53,069 nucleotides of DNA from Streptomyces benahoarensis (GTDB lineage: Bacteria; Actinomycetota; Actinomycetes; Streptomycetales; Streptomycetaceae). This document shows, one piece after another, positions 35,549 to 48,714 of this stretch (the first letter of the stretch is position 1; each line of letters starts with the position of its first letter). The translations under genes and the position numbers were made by a program. Where the stretch lies: positions 1 through 53,069 of the forward strand of contig NZ_VKJP01000010.1 in the NCBI RefSeq assembly GCF_007280575.1, given 5' to 3'. Below the pieces are notes generated by a model. The model saw only the letters and a program-made list of their open reading frames with translations, did no database searches and was not told the origin of the DNA.

Positions 35549-35686
35549 TCAGGCCGACAGGCTGGAGCGACCCTTGCCACGGCGGGAGGCCAGGATGGCG
35601 CGACCGGCGCGGGTCCGCATGCGCAGACGGAAGCCGTGGGTCTTCGCGCGGCGGCGGTTGTTCGGCTGGAAGGTGCGCTTGCTCAC
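35549..35686 (-). CDS. rpmH: 50S ribosomal protein L34
   Basis: A 45-residue, highly basic protein beginning with [22 protein letters not shown], then [26 protein letters not shown]. It matches the full L34 family from end to end. It is the first gene of the leftward operon and is divergent from dnaA. Confidence 0.97.
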   Translation of the reverse strand: MSKRTFQPNNRRRAKTHGFRLRMRTRAGRAILASRRGKGRSSLSA

Positions 35687-35863
35687 TCGGGGGCTCCAGA
35701 AATGCTTGTTGCCTCATAAGAGACAGATGTGGGGCGTCGACTGGCTGTCACCGTGCGCCCACGAGTAGCTCGCAACGCCCAAGTGCACCGCTTCTTGACC
35801 GCTTGGTGCGATCTTTGCCCATCGGAGGCAGGCGGCAGCAGCCATCGACAACTCGACCTGGTC

Positions 35864-35893
35864 ACGGTACGCGCGACTACGCCATCCGGTCAA
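35864..35893 (-). promoter_or_regulatory. predicted promoter of rpmH
   Basis: On the reverse strand, TTGACC (35888-35893) and TACCGT (35864-35869) are 18 bp apart, close to the HrdB (housekeeping) consensus. They leave a leader of about 170 nt before rpmH. Confidence 0.5.
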
Positions 35894-35947
35894 ACCGCCG
35901 CCCGATCCCCCCGGACCGGGGTCGACCGGGACACACTATGCACAGCC

Positions 35948-35956
35948 TGTGGACAA
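35948..35956 (-). promoter_or_regulatory. DnaA box at the dnaA promoter
   Basis: A perfect TTGTCCACA on the reverse strand, 4 bp upstream of the predicted dnaA -35 element. This is the position expected for dnaA autoregulation. Confidence 0.8.
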
Positions 35957-35960
35957 CGAC

Positions 35961-35990
35961 TTGAATCCCCAGGCCCAGCCTGACTACCGT
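35961..35990 (+). promoter_or_regulatory. predicted promoter of dnaA
   Basis: TTGAAT (35961-35966) and TACCGT (35985-35990) are 18 bp apart, about 70 bp before the GTG start. Confidence 0.45.
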
Positions 35991-36062
35991 GGCTGAACTC
36001 CGATTACTTCCCGCCCGTCCTGAGAATCACACATTCGTGGGACTGCTGAGAGAGCGTGTTCC

Positions 36063-37895
36063 GTGGCTGATGTACCTGCCGATCTTGCCGCAGTGTGGCC
36101 GCGTGTACTCGACCACCTCCTACGGGCGGACGGCGACGGCCTCAAGCCCAAGGACCAGGACTGGCTCAAGCGCACGCAGCCGCTGGCGCTGGTCGCCGAC
36201 ACCGCGCTGCTCGCCGTCCCCAACGAATTCGCCAAGGGCGTGCTCGAGGGGCGGCTGGCGCCGCTGATCGGTGAGGCCCTCAGCCATGAGTGCGGCCGCC
36301 CGATCCGGATCGCGATCACCGTCGACGACTCCGCAGAGGAGCCCGCGGCGCCCACGCACGCCCCTCTGCCGCAGGCCCCTCAGCATCCGCAGCACCCGCA
36401 GCCGCACGAGACGTACGAGGGGTACGACGGACGGCAGGGCTACGCGCGTCAGGGCGACGAGCTGCCGCATGTGCGGCCCGCCTACCCCGATTACCCGCAG
36501 CCCCGGCACGAGCCCGGCTCCTGGCCGCAGCACTCCTCCTCCCTGCCGCCCGCGCCCGGTCCCCGGGAGGACTACGGCTGGCAGCAGCAGCGCCTCGGCT
36601 TCCCCGAGCGCGATCCGTACGCCACGCCGCCGCCCGCACACGTACAGCAGCAGGGCGAGTACCGCGGGCAGGTGCCCGAGCACCCCGGGGCGCAGCGCTC
36701 CGAGGGGCGCAACCCCTACGACCCGCAGGCGCCGCGCCGGGACGCCGCCGAGCGCCAGTCCGGGCGCCACGCCGGTCCCGGCGGCTCCTCGCTGCCCGCG
36801 TCCAGTGGTGCGCCCGGTCCGCTCGCGGCGCAGCCCGCGCCCGCGACCGGCCCCGGTGAGCCGACGGCCCGGCTGAATCCGAAGTACCTCTTCGACACCT
36901 TCGTCATCGGTGCGTCGAACCGCTTCGCGCACGCCGCGGCCGTCGCCGTCGCGGAGGCGCCCGCCAAGGCGTACAACCCGCTGTTCATCTACGGCGAGTC
37001 CGGGCTCGGCAAGACGCATCTCCTGCACGCCATCGGGCACTACGCGCGGAGCCTGTACCCGGGGACCCGGGTGCGGTACGTGAGCTCGGAGGAGTTCACC
37101 AACGAGTTCATCAACTCCATCCGCGACGGCAAGGCGGACGCGTTCCGCAAGCGCTACCGCGACATGGACATCCTGCTTGTCGACGACATCCAGTTCCTGG
37201 CGAGCAAGGAGTCGACGCAGGAGGAGTTCTTCCACACCTTCAACACGCTGCACAACGCCAACAAGCAGATCGTGCTCTCCTCCGACCGGCCGCCCAAGCA
37301 GCTGGTCACCCTGGAGGACCGGCTGCGCAACCGCTTCGAGTGGGGCCTGATCACGGACGTCCAGCCGCCCGAGCTGGAGACCCGGATCGCGATTCTGCGG
37401 AAGAAGGCGGTGCAGGAGCAGCTGAACGCGCCGCCCGAGGTGCTGGAGTTCATCGCGTCCCGGATCTCGCGCAACATCCGTGAGCTGGAGGGGGCGCTGA
37501 TCCGGGTCACAGCGTTCGCGTCGCTCAACCGGCAGCCGGTCGACCTCGGGCTCACCGAGATCGTGCTGAAGGACCTGATCCCCGGCGGTGAGGACGCGGC
37601 GCCGGAGATCACCGCGACGGCGATCATGGCGTCGACGGCCGACTACTTCGGGCTGACCGTCGACGACCTGTGCGGCTCCTCGCGCAGCCGGGTGCTGGTG
37701 ACGGCCCGCCAGATCGCGATGTACCTCTGCCGGGAGCTGACGGATCTGTCGCTGCCGAAGATCGGCGCGCAGTTCGGCGGGCGGGACCATACGACGGTGA
37801 TGCACGCCGACCGCAAGATCCGGGCGCTGATGGCGGAGCGCCGGTCCATCTACAACCAGGTCACCGAGCTGACCAACCGCATCAAGAACGGCTGA
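36063..37895 (+). CDS. dnaA: chromosomal replication initiator DnaA
   Basis: DnaA binds DnaA boxes, melts oriC and recruits the helicase. The 610-residue protein has domain I at about 1-90 ([20 protein letters not shown]) and a very long, disordered, Pro/Gln/His-rich domain II (about 95-270), typical of Streptomyces. The AAA+ domain III has GESGLGKT at 311-318 and [11 protein letters not shown] near 376. Domain IV (about 505-608) contains the box-binding signature [23 protein letters not shown] start; only a weak GAGAG ribosome site. It is followed by oriC. Confidence 0.98.
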   Translation: MADVPADLAAVWPRVLDHLLRADGDGLKPKDQDWLKRTQPLALVADTALLAVPNEFAKGVLEGRLAPLIGEALSHECGRPIRIAITVDDSAEEPAAPTHAPLPQAPQHPQHPQPHETYEGYDGRQGYARQGDELPHVRPAYPDYPQPRHEPGSWPQHSSSLPPAPGPREDYGWQQQRLGFPERDPYATPPPAHVQQQGEYRGQVPEHPGAQRSEGRNPYDPQAPRRDAAERQSGRHAGPGGSSLPASSGAPGPLAAQPAPATGPGEPTARLNPKYLFDTFVIGASNRFAHAAAVAVAEAPAKAYNPLFIYGESGLGKTHLLHAIGHYARSLYPGTRVRYVSSEEFTNEFINSIRDGKADAFRKRYRDMDILLVDDIQFLASKESTQEEFFHTFNTLHNANKQIVLSSDRPPKQLVTLEDRLRNRFEWGLITDVQPPELETRIAILRKKAVQEQLNAPPEVLEFIASRISRNIRELEGALIRVTAFASLNRQPVDLGLTEIVLKDLIPGGEDAAPEITATAIMASTADYFGLTVDDLCGSSRSRVLVTARQIAMYLCRELTDLSLPKIGAQFGGRDHTTVMHADRKIRALMAERRSIYNQVTELTNRIKNG

Positions 37896-38931
37896 CGCGC
37901 GCCGGCACCGCAGCCGGTGGTGCGCCCCAGGGCGCTCCGGGAGATCCCGGGGCGCCCTCCGCGCTTCCCGGGGCCCGTCTCCCCCTCCGGCCTCTCTCCT
38001 GTACCTCTTCTGTGCCTCTCCTTCGCCCTTGCTCCCGTCGTCGCCCGGTGCCTCCACAGGGCGGTCCGGCTTCGCTGTGCGGCGTTCTGCGGTGGCGGGG
38101 CGATCGTTCCCAGCGGGGTGCGGGAAGGGCCCGGGAAGGGGTTCCGAGGGCGTCGGCAGGCCCGCCAAGCCTGGCGATGGCGCCCGGCTCTGTTCGATTC
38201 CGGGCGAGGTCACGGCCTCTCTCCACAGATTGGGGGAAAATCTTCCGTCCACACCCTGGGGACTGGAAAGTTATCCCGATGGCATCCACAGGCCGGGCTT
38301 CTGACGGATCATCGAGCGAGGTCAGGCGGGTGTGGATTTGTGGCAAACCGTAATCCACAGGCTGTGGACAAAAAGTTCGTCCACAGGGGGCCGTTCGGGT
38401 TGTCCACCGGCTGCCCACAGGCTGAGGGCTGTTGTCCCCAGCTTCTCCACACCCCTGTCCACTGTTCGGCAACACGACACCGCCTCTCACCGTCCTGAGT
38501 GAAAGCGGTCACATCAACACCGGGGGTTGGGCTGTGGGGAACGTGGGTAAAACTGGGGACGGCGCTGGGGAGAAGTGGCCTTCCCCTGTGCATGGGGTGT
38601 GCAGAACTTTCGGCGATCCACAGATCCGCTGGGTTATCCACGACCGCCACCCACAGGCCCGGTGGATAAAAAATCCGCGTTGACCTGCGCAAAAGCAGTT
38701 GTCCACGGTTTCCACAGGCCCTACTACTACGACCACGGATATCTACCGGGGAACTCGTTCGGAAACGGGGCCTGTGCACAACTCGCGCTCGGGGCGCCGA
38801 CCGCCCGCCGAGCCGACTTGACCCCGAGCAGCAACGGCTGTCGGTGGCGTGCGTCAGACTGGAATCCGGCAACTCAGCCGACGACGAAAGCCAGCAGGGC
38901 GAGAGCCAGCAACAGCAGGAGGCGGTTTCCG
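37896..38931. other. oriC: chromosomal origin of replication oriC
   Basis: A 1.04-kb non-coding region between dnaA and dnaN, the known place of streptomycete oriC. Sites fitting YYRTCCACA exactly: 38245-38253 (+), 38363-38371 (-, TTGTCCACA) and 38377-38385 (+). One-mismatch sites start at 38282, 38351, 38400, 38411, 38432, 38443, 38455, 38614 and 38634 (+); 38661 and 38773 (-); 38699 (+). They form two groups, about 38.24-38.46 and 38.61-38.78 kb, separated by about 150 bp without boxes. That orientation-changing, two-cluster layout with loose boxes is characteristic of Streptomyces. Confidence 0.93.
37929..37958 (+). terminator. hairpin terminator of dnaA
   Basis: AGGGCGC and CCGGG arms pair with CCCGG and GCGCCCT around an AGAT loop, with one T/G wobble. 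It starts 34 bp after the dnaA stop codon. Confidence 0.65.
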
Positions 38932-40062
38932 GTGAAGATCCGGGTGGAGCGCGATGTACTCGCGGAGGCAGTGGCCTGGGCGGCCAAGAGCCTCCCGGCC
39001 CGTCCGCCGGTGCCCGTCCTCGCGGGCCTGCTGCTGAAGTCGGAGGACGGCAAGCTGTCGCTCTCCGGCTTCGACTACGAGGTCTCGGCGCGGGTCTCGG
39101 TCGAGGCGGAGGTCGAGGAGGAGGGCACCGTCCTCGTTTCCGGCCGGCTGCTCGCCGACATCTGCCGGGCGCTCCCCAACCGCCCGGTGGAGATCTCCAC
39201 CGACGGTGTCCGCGTCACCGTCGTCTGCGGCTCGTCCCGCTTCACCCTCCACACCCTGCCGGTGGAGGAGTACCCGTCCCTGCCGACGATGCCCACCGCC
39301 ACCGGCACCGTCCCCGGTGAGGTCTTCGCCGCCGCCGCCGCGCAGGTGGCCATCGCCGCCGGTCGCGACGACACCCTGCCGGTGCTGACCGGTGTGCGGA
39401 TCGAGATCGAGGGCGACACCGTCACGCTCGCCTCCACCGACCGGTACCGCTTCGCCGTCCGCGAGTTCCTGTGGAAGCCGGAGAACCCGGACGCCTCCGC
39501 CGTCGCCCTGGTCCCCGCCAAGACGCTCCAGGACACCGCCAAGTCGCTGAGCAGCGGCGACACCGTCACCCTGGCGCTGTCCGGGTCCGGCGCGGGCGAG
39601 GGTCTGATCGGCTTCGAGGGCGCCGGTCGCCGGACGACGACGCGGCTCCTGGAGGGCGATCTGCCGAAGTACCGCACGCTCTTCCCGACCGAGTTCAACT
39701 CCGTCGCCGTGATCGAGACCGCGCCGTTCGTCGAGGCGGTCAAGCGCGTGGCGCTGGTGGCCGAGCGGAACACCCCGGTCCGGCTCAGCTTCGAGCAGGG
39801 CGTGCTGATCCTGGAGGCCGGCTCCAGCGACGACGCACAGGCTGTGGAGCGCGTCGACGCGGACCTGGAGGGCGACGACATCTCGATCGCCTTCAACCCG
39901 GGCTTCCTGCTGGAGGGCCTGTCGGCGATCGACTCCCCGGTCGCGCAGCTGTCCTTCACGACGTCGACCAAGCCCGCGCTGCTCAGCGGCCGTCCCGCCA
40001 AGGACGCCGAGGCGGACGAGACGTACAAGTACCTGATCATGCCGGTGCGGCTCTCCGGCTGA
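38932..40062 (+). CDS. dnaN: DNA polymerase III sliding clamp (beta subunit)
   Basis: The ring-shaped processivity clamp. The 376-residue product has the three repeated clamp domains (about 1-125, 130-250 and 255-376), starting MKIRVERDVLAEAVAWAAKSLPARP and ending YLIMPVRLSG. The M-P-x-R-L C-terminus lines the partner-binding pocket. The open frame continues upstream into oriC, but the GTG at 38932 is correct because AGGAGG lies at 38917-38922. A strong terminator follows. Confidence 0.97.
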   Translation: MKIRVERDVLAEAVAWAAKSLPARPPVPVLAGLLLKSEDGKLSLSGFDYEVSARVSVEAEVEEEGTVLVSGRLLADICRALPNRPVEISTDGVRVTVVCGSSRFTLHTLPVEEYPSLPTMPTATGTVPGEVFAAAAAQVAIAAGRDDTLPVLTGVRIEIEGDTVTLASTDRYRFAVREFLWKPENPDASAVALVPAKTLQDTAKSLSSGDTVTLALSGSGAGEGLIGFEGAGRRTTTRLLEGDLPKYRTLFPTEFNSVAVIETAPFVEAVKRVALVAERNTPVRLSFEQGVLILEAGSSDDAQAVERVDADLEGDDISIAFNPGFLLEGLSAIDSPVAQLSFTTSTKPALLSGRPAKDAEADETYKYLIMPVRLSG

Positions 40063-40075
40063 CGTCCGCGTTCAC

Positions 40076-40102
40076 GGGCCGGCCGGGGCTCCCGGCCGGC
40101 CC
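40076..40102 (+). terminator. hairpin terminator of dnaN
   Basis: A perfect 12-bp stem (arm GGGCCGGCCGGG) with a GCT loop, 13 bp after the dnaN stop codon. Confidence 0.85.
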
Positions 40103-40223
40103 TCCGCTTCTCCCGGCGGGCGCTGCCGATGAGCGCTCGGGCCCACAGGTGTGCACGCACCACCCGGCGTAGGCTCGGACTCGGGTACGAACAGCAACGA
40201 CTACGTGCAAATGAGGGTCTCTG

Positions 40224-41102
40224 ATGGAGCTCGGTCTCGTCGGTCTCGGCAAGATGGGCGGCAACATGCGCGAGCGCATCCGCCGCGCCGGCCACACCGT
40301 CGTCGGATACGACCGCAACCCCGATCTCGCGGATGTCCACAGCCTGGAAGAGCTTGTGGGCAAGCTCAAGGGTCCGCGGGTCGTGTGGGTCATGGTCCCG
40401 GCCGGTGACGCCACCCAGGCGACCATCGACGCGCTCGGCGAGCTGCTGTCCGAGGGCGACATCGTCGTCGACGGCGGCAACTCCCGCTGGACCGACGACG
40501 AGAAGCACGCCGAGGAGCTGGCGGCCAAGGGCATCGGCTTCGTCGACTGCGGCGTCTCCGGCGGCGTCTGGGGCCTGGAGAACGGCTACGCGCTGATGTA
40601 CGGCGGCTCCGCGGAGCACGTCGCCACGGTGCAGCCGATCTTCGACGCGCTCAAGCCCGAGGGTGAGTTCGGCTCCGTGCACGCGGGCAAGGTCGGCGCC
40701 GGTCACTTCGCGAAGATGGTCCACAACGGCATCGAGTACGCGATGATGCAGGCGTACGCCGAGGGCTGGGAGCTGCTGGAGAAGGTCGACTCCGTCACCG
40801 ATGTGCGCGAGGTCTTCCGCTCCTGGCAGGAGGGCACGGTCATCCGCTCCTGGCTGCTGGACCTCGCGGTCAACGCCCTCGACGACGACGAGCACCTGGA
40901 CAAGCTGCGGGGCTACGCGGCCGACTCCGGTGAGGGCCGCTGGACGGTCGAGGCGGCGATCGACAACGCGGTGCCGCTGCCCGCGATCACCGCGTCGCTG
41001 TTCGCCCGGTTCGCCTCCCGCCAGGAGGACTCGCCGCAGATGAAGATGATCGCGGCGCTGCGTAACCAGTTCGGCGGCCACGCCGTCGAGAACAAGAAGT
41101 AA
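40224..41102 (+). CDS. gnd: 6-phosphogluconate dehydrogenase, short form
   Basis: Oxidatively decarboxylates 6-phosphogluconate to ribulose 5-phosphate. The 292-residue product is the short bacterial type (about 300 residues, against about 470 for the long form). It has the Rossmann motif [12 protein letters not shown] (4-15), the substrate motif VDGGNSRW near 85 and [17 protein letters not shown] near 112-128. The catalytic lysine segment is [21 protein letters not shown] near 155-175. The ATG start follows a weak GAGGG. Its constant place between dnaN and recF is typical of Streptomyces. Confidence 0.93.
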   Translation: MELGLVGLGKMGGNMRERIRRAGHTVVGYDRNPDLADVHSLEELVGKLKGPRVVWVMVPAGDATQATIDALGELLSEGDIVVDGGNSRWTDDEKHAEELAAKGIGFVDCGVSGGVWGLENGYALMYGGSAEHVATVQPIFDALKPEGEFGSVHAGKVGAGHFAKMVHNGIEYAMMQAYAEGWELLEKVDSVTDVREVFRSWQEGTVIRSWLLDLAVNALDDDEHLDKLRGYAADSGEGRWTVEAAIDNAVPLPAITASLFARFASRQEDSPQMKMIAALRNQFGGHAVENKK

Positions 41103-41140
41103 CCAGCAGGTCCGCAGCCGCGGGAGGTCGGCGCAGCTCC

Positions 41141-42352
41141 ATGCACGTCACGCATCTGTCGCTCGCCGACTTCCGTTCGTACGCCCAGGTCGAGGTCCCG
41201 CTCGAACCGGGCGTCACGGCGTTCGTGGGCCCCAACGGCCAGGGCAAGACCAACCTCGTCGAGGCGGTCGGCTATCTGGCGACGCTCGGCAGCCACCGGG
41301 TCTCCTCCGACGCGCCGCTGGTGCGGATGGGCGCCGAGCGCGCCATCGTCCGCGCCGCCGTCGCCCAGGGCGACCGGCAGCAGCTGATCGAGCTGGAGCT
41401 GAACCCGGGCCGCGCCAACCGCGCCCGGATCAACCGTTCCTCCCAGGTGAAGCCGCGCGATGTGCTCGGCATCGTCCGTACGGTGCTCTTCGCGCCGGAG
41501 GACCTGGCGCTGATCAAGGGCGATCCCGGTGAGCGGCGGCGGTTCCTGGACGAGCTGATCACCGCGCGGGCGCCGCGGATGGCCGGGGTGCGCGGCGACT
41601 ACGACCGCGTCCTCAAGCAGCGCAACACCCTGCTGAAGTCCGCGGCCCTCGCCCGGCGGCACGGCGGACGGAGGGGGGCACCTCCCGCGCGAGCGGATTC
41701 GAGCGTGGGGGCGGACCTGTCCACGCTGGACATCTGGGACCAGCATCTGGCGCGGGCCGGGGCCGAACTGCTGGCGCAGCGCCTCGACCTGATCGCCGCG
41801 CTGCGCCCGCTGACGGACAAGGCGTACGGCCAACTGGCGCCCGGCGGCGGCCCGGTGGGCCTGGAGTACCGCGGTTCGGCGGGCGAGGCGATGGCCCGCG
41901 CGTCGAACCGCGAGGAGCTGTACGGCGTGCTGCTGGAGGCGCTGGGCGAGGCGCGGAAGAACGAGATCGAGCGCGGCGTGACGCTGGTCGGGCCGCACCG
42001 CGACGACCTGCTGCTGAAGCTGGGCGACCTGCCCGCGAAGGGGTACGCCAGCCACGGCGAGTCCTGGTCGTACGCGCTGGCGCTGCGGCTGGCCTCGTAC
42101 GACCTGCTGCGGTCGGAGGGCGAGCCGTTCCAGGTGCCGGAGGGCGGCGGGCGGCGCAGCGGCGAGCCGGTGCTCATCCTCGACGACGTCTTCGCCGAGC
42201 TGGACGCGCGACGCCGGGAGCGGCTGGCGGAGCTGGTGGCGCCGGGCGAGCAGGTGCTGGTCACGGCGGCGGTCGAGGACGATGTGCCGGGGGCGCTGGC
42301 CGGACGGCGGTTCGCGGTGTCCGGCGGCACGGTCCGCGCGGAGACGCCGTGA
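41141..42352 (+). CDS. recF: recombination protein RecF
   Basis: An ABC-type ATPase that helps load RecA at gaps and stalled forks. The 403-residue protein has Walker A GPNGQGKT (30-37), the segment [24 protein letters not shown] near 122-144 and a signature/Walker B region ending [19 protein letters not shown] near 345. It is longer than the roughly 370-375 residues usual in the genus as I recall it. One extra segment (about residues 177-191, [15 protein letters not shown]) comes from an unusual G/C-rich stretch, and a second is [14 protein letters not shown] near 327-340. It overlaps the next gene by 4 bp. Confidence 0.95.
   Translation: MHVTHLSLADFRSYAQVEVPLEPGVTAFVGPNGQGKTNLVEAVGYLATLGSHRVSSDAPLVRMGAERAIVRAAVAQGDRQQLIELELNPGRANRARINRSSQVKPRDVLGIVRTVLFAPEDLALIKGDPGERRRFLDELITARAPRMAGVRGDYDRVLKQRNTLLKSAALARRHGGRRGAPPARADSSVGADLSTLDIWDQHLARAGAELLAQRLDLIAALRPLTDKAYGQLAPGGGPVGLEYRGSAGEAMARASNREELYGVLLEALGEARKNEIERGVTLVGPHRDDLLLKLGDLPAKGYASHGESWSYALALRLASYDLLRSEGEPFQVPEGGGRRSGEPVLILDDVFAELDARRRERLAELVAPGEQVLVTAAVEDDVPGALAGRRFAVSGGTVRAETP
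41668..41713. repeat. repeat-like insert within recF
   Basis: A run of GGAGGGGGGCACCTCC followed by CGCGAGCGGATTCGAGCGT and GGGGG. It contains a GGAGG/CCTCC inverted pair and a repeated CGAGC. It resembles short G/C-rich palindromic elements I associate with streptomycete intergenic regions, and it preserves the reading frame. Confidence 0.45.
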
Positions 42353-42879
42353 GCGACGGCGCGAAGGAGCCGAAGCCGCCGGAGCTGTCGGGCATCGATC
42401 TGGCCCGGCAGGCGCTGGTCGCGGCGAAGGAGCAGGCGCGGGCGCGGGGCGCCGCCGCGCAGCAGAAGAAGCAGGCGCGCCGCGGCGGGCTGCGCTCGGG
42501 CGCGCGCGCCGACGGCCGCGATCCGCTGCCGCTGGGCGCGGCGATCAACCGTCTGATCACCGAGCGCGGCTGGGAGACCCCGGCGGCGGTCGGCGGGGTG
42601 ATGGGCCGCTGGCCGCAGCTGGTCGGGCCCGAGGTGGCGCAGCACTGCGAGCCGCAGCGGTACGACGAGGACGCCCGGGTGCTGACGGTGCAGTGCGATT
42701 CGACGGCGTGGGCGACGCAGCTGCGGCTGCTGGCGCCGCAGTTGGTCCGGCGGCTCAACCAGGACCTGGGCCAGGGCACCGTGAAGCTGATCAAGGTGCT
42801 GGGTCCGGGCGGACCGGCGCGGCGGTACGGACCGCTGCGCGCGCCCGGCAGCACGGGCCCGGGCGACACGTACGGCTGA
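42349..42879 (+). CDS. dciA: DciA (DUF721) helicase-loading protein
   Basis: DUF721/DciA proteins load or regulate DnaB in the many bacteria that lack DnaC or DnaI. The 176-residue product has a charged Ala/Arg/Lys-rich N-terminus (about 1-60) and the KH-like DUF721 domain (about 70-150: [37 protein letters not shown] ... [27 protein letters not shown]). The GTG start overlaps the recF stop (GTGA), indicating coupled translation. Its place between recF and gyrB is conserved in actinobacteria. The client helicase DnaB is encoded about 41 kb away. Confidence 0.92.
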   Translation: MSDGAKEPKPPELSGIDLARQALVAAKEQARARGAAAQQKKQARRGGLRSGARADGRDPLPLGAAINRLITERGWETPAAVGGVMGRWPQLVGPEVAQHCEPQRYDEDARVLTVQCDSTAWATQLRLLAPQLVRRLNQDLGQGTVKLIKVLGPGGPARRYGPLRAPGSTGPGDTYG

Positions 42880-45254
<2,375 letters not shown>

Positions 45255-45304
45255 GCCTGTCGGCCCACCGCAACAGCCGCAGCGCGAAAGGACTTTGATC
45301 AACC

Positions 45305-47926
45305 ATGGCCGACGAGACTCCCCCCGTGACCCCTGACGGCGTGACCGCCGAGGGCGCACCCGCGACCATCGAGGGCGTGGGTATGCGCGTAGAGCCGGTC
45401 GGGCTCGAAACGGAGATGCAGCGCTCCTACCTCGACTACGCGATGTCCGTCATCGTCTCGCGTGCGCTGCCCGACGTCCGCGACGGCCTCAAGCCGGTGC
45501 ACCGCCGCGTGCTCTACGCGATGTACGACGGCGGCTACCGCCCCGAGAAGGGCTTCTACAAGTGCGCCCGCGTCGTCGGTGACGTCATGGGTACGTACCA
45601 CCCGCACGGCGACTCCTCGATCTACGACGCGCTGGTCCGCCTGGCGCAGCCGTGGTCGATGCGGATGCCGCTGGTCGACTCCAACGGCAACTTCGGCTCC
45701 CCGGGCAACGACCCGGCGGCGGCCATGCGGTACACCGAGTGCAAGATGAAGCAGCTCTCGATGGAGATGCTGCGGGACATCGACGAGGACACCGTCGATT
45801 TCCAGGACAACTACGACGGCCGTAACCAGGAGCCGACGGTCCTGCCGGCGCGGTTCCCGAACCTGCTGATCAACGGCTCGGCCGGTATCGCGGTCGGTAT
45901 GGCCACCAACATCCCGCCGCACAACCTCCGCGAGGTCGCCGCCGGTGCCCAGTGGGCGCTGGAGAACCCGGAGGCGTCCTCGGAGGAGTTGCTGGAGGCG
46001 CTGATCGAGCGCATCAAGGGCCCCGACTTCCCGACCGGCGCGCTGGTGGTGGGCCGCAAGGGCATCGAGGAGGCGTACCGCACCGGCCGTGGCTCGATCA
46101 CGATGCGCGCGGTGGTGGCGGTCGAGGAGATCCAGAACCGCCAGTGCCTGGTCGTCACCGAGCTGCCCTACCAGGTCAACCCGGACAATCTCGCGCAGAA
46201 GATCGCTGATCTCGTCAAGGACGGCAAGATCGGCGGCATCGCGGACGTCCGTGACGAGACGTCGTCCCGTACGGGGCAGCGCCTGGTCATCGTCCTCAAG
46301 CGGGACGCGGTCGCCAAGGTCGTCCTCAACAACCTCTACAAGCACACCGACCTCCAGACCAACTTCGGCGCCAACATGCTCGCGCTGGTCGACGGGGTGC
46401 CGCGCACCCTCTCGCTGGACGCGTTCATCCGCCACTGGGTCACCCACCAGGTCGAGGTCATCGTCCGGCGGACCCGCTTCCGGCTGCGCAAGGCCGAGGA
46501 GCGGGCGCACATCCTGCGCGGTCTGCTGAAGGCGCTGGACGCGATCGACGAGGTCATCGCGCTGATCCGGCGCAGCGAGACCGTCGACGTGGCGCGCGAG
46601 GGCCTGATGGGCCTGCTGAGCATCGACGAGATCCAGGCCAACGCGATCCTGGAGATGCAGCTGCGCCGACTGGCGGCCCTGGAGCGCCAGAAGATCACCG
46701 CCGAGCACGACGAGCTCCAGCTGAAGATCAACGAGTACAAGGCGATCCTCGCCTCGCCGGAGAAGCAGCGGCAGATCATCAGCGAGGAACTGGCCGCCAT
46801 CGTCGACAAGTTCGGCGACGACCGCCGCTCCAAGCTGGTGCCCTTCGAGGGCGACATGTCCATCGAGGACCTGATCGCCGAGGAGGACATCGTCGTCACC
46901 ATCACGCGTGGCGGCTATGTGAAGCGGACCAAGACCGACGACTACCGCTCGCAGAAGCGCGGCGGCAAGGGCGTACGCGGCACGAAGCTGAAGGAAGACG
47001 ACATCGTCGACCACTTCTTCGTCTCGACCACCCACCACTGGCTGCTGTTCTTCACCAACAAGGGCCGCGTCTACCGCGCCAAGGCGTACGAACTCCCGGA
47101 CGCCGGGCGGGACGCGCGCGGCCAGCACGTCGCCAACCTCCTGGCCTTCCAGCCGGACGAGCAGATCGCCCGCATCCTGGCGATCCGCGACTACGAGGCC
47201 GCGCCGTACCTGGTCCTCGCCACCAAGGCGGGCCTGGTGAAGAAGACGCCGCTGAAGGACTACGACTCGCCGCGCTCCGGCGGTGTCATCGCGATCAACC
47301 TCCGCGAGCAGGAAGACGGCGGCGACGACGAGCTGATCGGCGCCGAGCTGGTCTCCGGCGCGGACGATCTGCTGCTGATCAGCAAGAAGGCGCAGTCGAT
47401 CCGCTTCACCGCCACGGACGACGCGCTGCGCCCGATGGGCCGCGCGACCTCCGGTGTGAAGGGCATGAGCTTCCGCGAGGGCGATGAGCTGCTGTCGATG
47501 AACGTGGTGCGCGCGGGGACGTTCGTCTTCACCGCGACGGACGGCGGCTACGCCAAGCGCACGCCGGTCGACGAGTACCGCGTCCAGGGCCGTGGCGGCC
47601 TCGGCATCAAGGCGGCCAAGATCGTGGAGGACCGCGGTTCGCTGGTCGGCGCGCTGGTCGTCGAGGAGAGTGACGAGATTCTGGCCATCACCCTCGGCGG
47701 TGGCGTCATTCGTACGCGGGTCAACGAGGTCCGGGAGACCGGTCGTGACACGATGGGCGTCCAACTGATCAACCTGGGCAAGCGCGATGCCGTCGTGGGC
47801 ATCGCACGGAACGCCGAAGCCGGGCGCGAAGCCGAAGAGGTCGACGGGGCCGGGGAGCCCGAGGAGACCATCGAGGCGACGGGTGCCGAGCCGGCGGCCG
47901 AGGGCGGGCAGCCCGCGGCGGAATAA
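45305..47926 (+). CDS. gyrA: DNA gyrase subunit A
   Basis: The cleavage-religation subunit of gyrase. The 873-residue protein has the catalytic Tyr143 in MRYTECKM. The quinolone-determining region [13 protein letters not shown] has Ser104 and Asp108 where E. coli has Ser83 and Asp87, so no classic resistance substitution is seen. The GyrA box appears as QKRGGKG near 557. Six C-terminal beta-propeller blades follow, then an acidic tail. The ATG is preceded by GAAAGGA. It lies 50 bp after gyrB and continues into the DUF3566 gene. Confidence 0.97.
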   Translation: MADETPPVTPDGVTAEGAPATIEGVGMRVEPVGLETEMQRSYLDYAMSVIVSRALPDVRDGLKPVHRRVLYAMYDGGYRPEKGFYKCARVVGDVMGTYHPHGDSSIYDALVRLAQPWSMRMPLVDSNGNFGSPGNDPAAAMRYTECKMKQLSMEMLRDIDEDTVDFQDNYDGRNQEPTVLPARFPNLLINGSAGIAVGMATNIPPHNLREVAAGAQWALENPEASSEELLEALIERIKGPDFPTGALVVGRKGIEEAYRTGRGSITMRAVVAVEEIQNRQCLVVTELPYQVNPDNLAQKIADLVKDGKIGGIADVRDETSSRTGQRLVIVLKRDAVAKVVLNNLYKHTDLQTNFGANMLALVDGVPRTLSLDAFIRHWVTHQVEVIVRRTRFRLRKAEERAHILRGLLKALDAIDEVIALIRRSETVDVAREGLMGLLSIDEIQANAILEMQLRRLAALERQKITAEHDELQLKINEYKAILASPEKQRQIISEELAAIVDKFGDDRRSKLVPFEGDMSIEDLIAEEDIVVTITRGGYVKRTKTDDYRSQKRGGKGVRGTKLKEDDIVDHFFVSTTHHWLLFFTNKGRVYRAKAYELPDAGRDARGQHVANLLAFQPDEQIARILAIRDYEAAPYLVLATKAGLVKKTPLKDYDSPRSGGVIAINLREQEDGGDDELIGAELVSGADDLLLISKKAQSIRFTATDDALRPMGRATSGVKGMSFREGDELLSMNVVRAGTFVFTATDGGYAKRTPVDEYRVQGRGGLGIKAAKIVEDRGSLVGALVVEESDEILAITLGGGVIRTRVNEVRETGRDTMGVQLINLGKRDAVVGIARNAEAGREAEEVDGAGEPEETIEATGAEPAAEGGQPAAE

Positions 47927-47942
47927 GCACAAGGAGTAGGTC

Positions 47943-48599
47943 GTGAGTGGAGCCACGGGCGCTGCGGCGGGTGGACAGGGAGCCGGGAAGGGCGCCTCGT
48001 CCGGACCCGCGACCGTGACGGAGGACAGCGCCCGTGGCTCCGGTATGTCCGGCAGCCCGCATCAGGGGGGAAGCGTGACCGACACACGTCAGCCGTATCC
48101 GCAGCAGTCACAGCCGCAGCCCGAGGCACAGCCGCCGCACAAGCCGTACGAGCCGCCGCGGGCCTACCCGGCGGACGGCGGCACCGGTTCGGTGCGGCTG
48201 CCGCGCACCGACGCCCGTACGGCGCCGCGGACCCGTAAGGCGCGGCTGCGGGTGGCGCGCACCGACCCGTGGTCGGTGATGAAGGTGAGCTTCCTGCTCT
48301 CGCTGGCGCTGGGCGTCTGCACGATCGTGGCGGTCGCCGTGCTGTGGATGGTGATGGACGCGATGGGCGTCTTCTCCACCGTCGGCTCGGCGATCAGCGA
48401 GGCGAGCGGCTCCACCGACGGCAAGGGCTTCGATCTGCAGGCATTTCTTTCGCTGCCGCGGGTGCTGCTGTTCACCACCGTCATCGCGGTGATCGACGTG
48501 GTGCTGGCGACGGCGCTGGCGACCCTCGGTTCGTTCATCTACAACCTGTCGGCGGGCTTCGTCGGCGGGGTGGAGCTGACGCTCGCCGAGGACGAATGA
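47943..48599 (+). CDS. DUF3566 transmembrane protein
   Basis: The 218-residue product has a Gly/Ser/Pro/Gln-rich cytoplasmic N-terminus (about 1-95) and the DUF3566 region. The conserved entry is RKARLRVARTDPWSVMKVSFLLSLALGVCTIVAVAVLW (about 99-136), the first membrane segment. A second segment lies near 170-192 (LFTTVIAVIDVVLATALATLGSFIYN), followed by SAGFVGGVELTLAED. Its role is not known; it constantly follows gyrA in actinobacteria, 16 bp away here. The GTG start has AAGGAG upstream. Confidence 0.9.
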   Translation: MSGATGAAAGGQGAGKGASSGPATVTEDSARGSGMSGSPHQGGSVTDTRQPYPQQSQPQPEAQPPHKPYEPPRAYPADGGTGSVRLPRTDARTAPRTRKARLRVARTDPWSVMKVSFLLSLALGVCTIVAVAVLWMVMDAMGVFSTVGSAISEASGSTDGKGFDLQAFLSLPRVLLFTTVIAVIDVVLATALATLGSFIYNLSAGFVGGVELTLAEDE

Positions 48600-48680
48600 C
48601 CCGTGGGGCCTGTCGCCCCACTCCCGTCGTCGCCCGGAGGGCGTCGCAAGGCAGGCGGGAGTTGGACCACAGGCCCCAGG

Positions 48681-48710
48681 GGAGCGGGCCGTGAAAGTGG
48701 CCCGTTCCCC
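48681..48710 (+). terminator. hairpin terminator of the gyrBA unit
   Basis: CGGGCC and GGCCCG pair around GTGAAAGT, with GGAG and CCCC flanks, followed by GATTTT. It lies just before the tRNA promoter. Confidence 0.6.
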
Positions 48711-48714
48711 GATT

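Larger units (their letters stand above)
35687..36062. other. divergent rpmH-dnaA control region
   Basis: About 375 bp holding the two divergent promoters and a perfect DnaA box listed separately. I see no small gene. Confidence 0.7.

Noticed and set aside
39075..41081. 668-residue reverse frame across dnaN and gnd
   Set aside because: It runs through two certain forward genes and a terminator and has no protein-like features.
45299..47956. 885-residue open frame antisense to gyrA
   Set aside because: Its composition is Asp/Val/Leu/Arg repeats and it mirrors gyrA codon bias; gyrA is unmistakable on the other strand.
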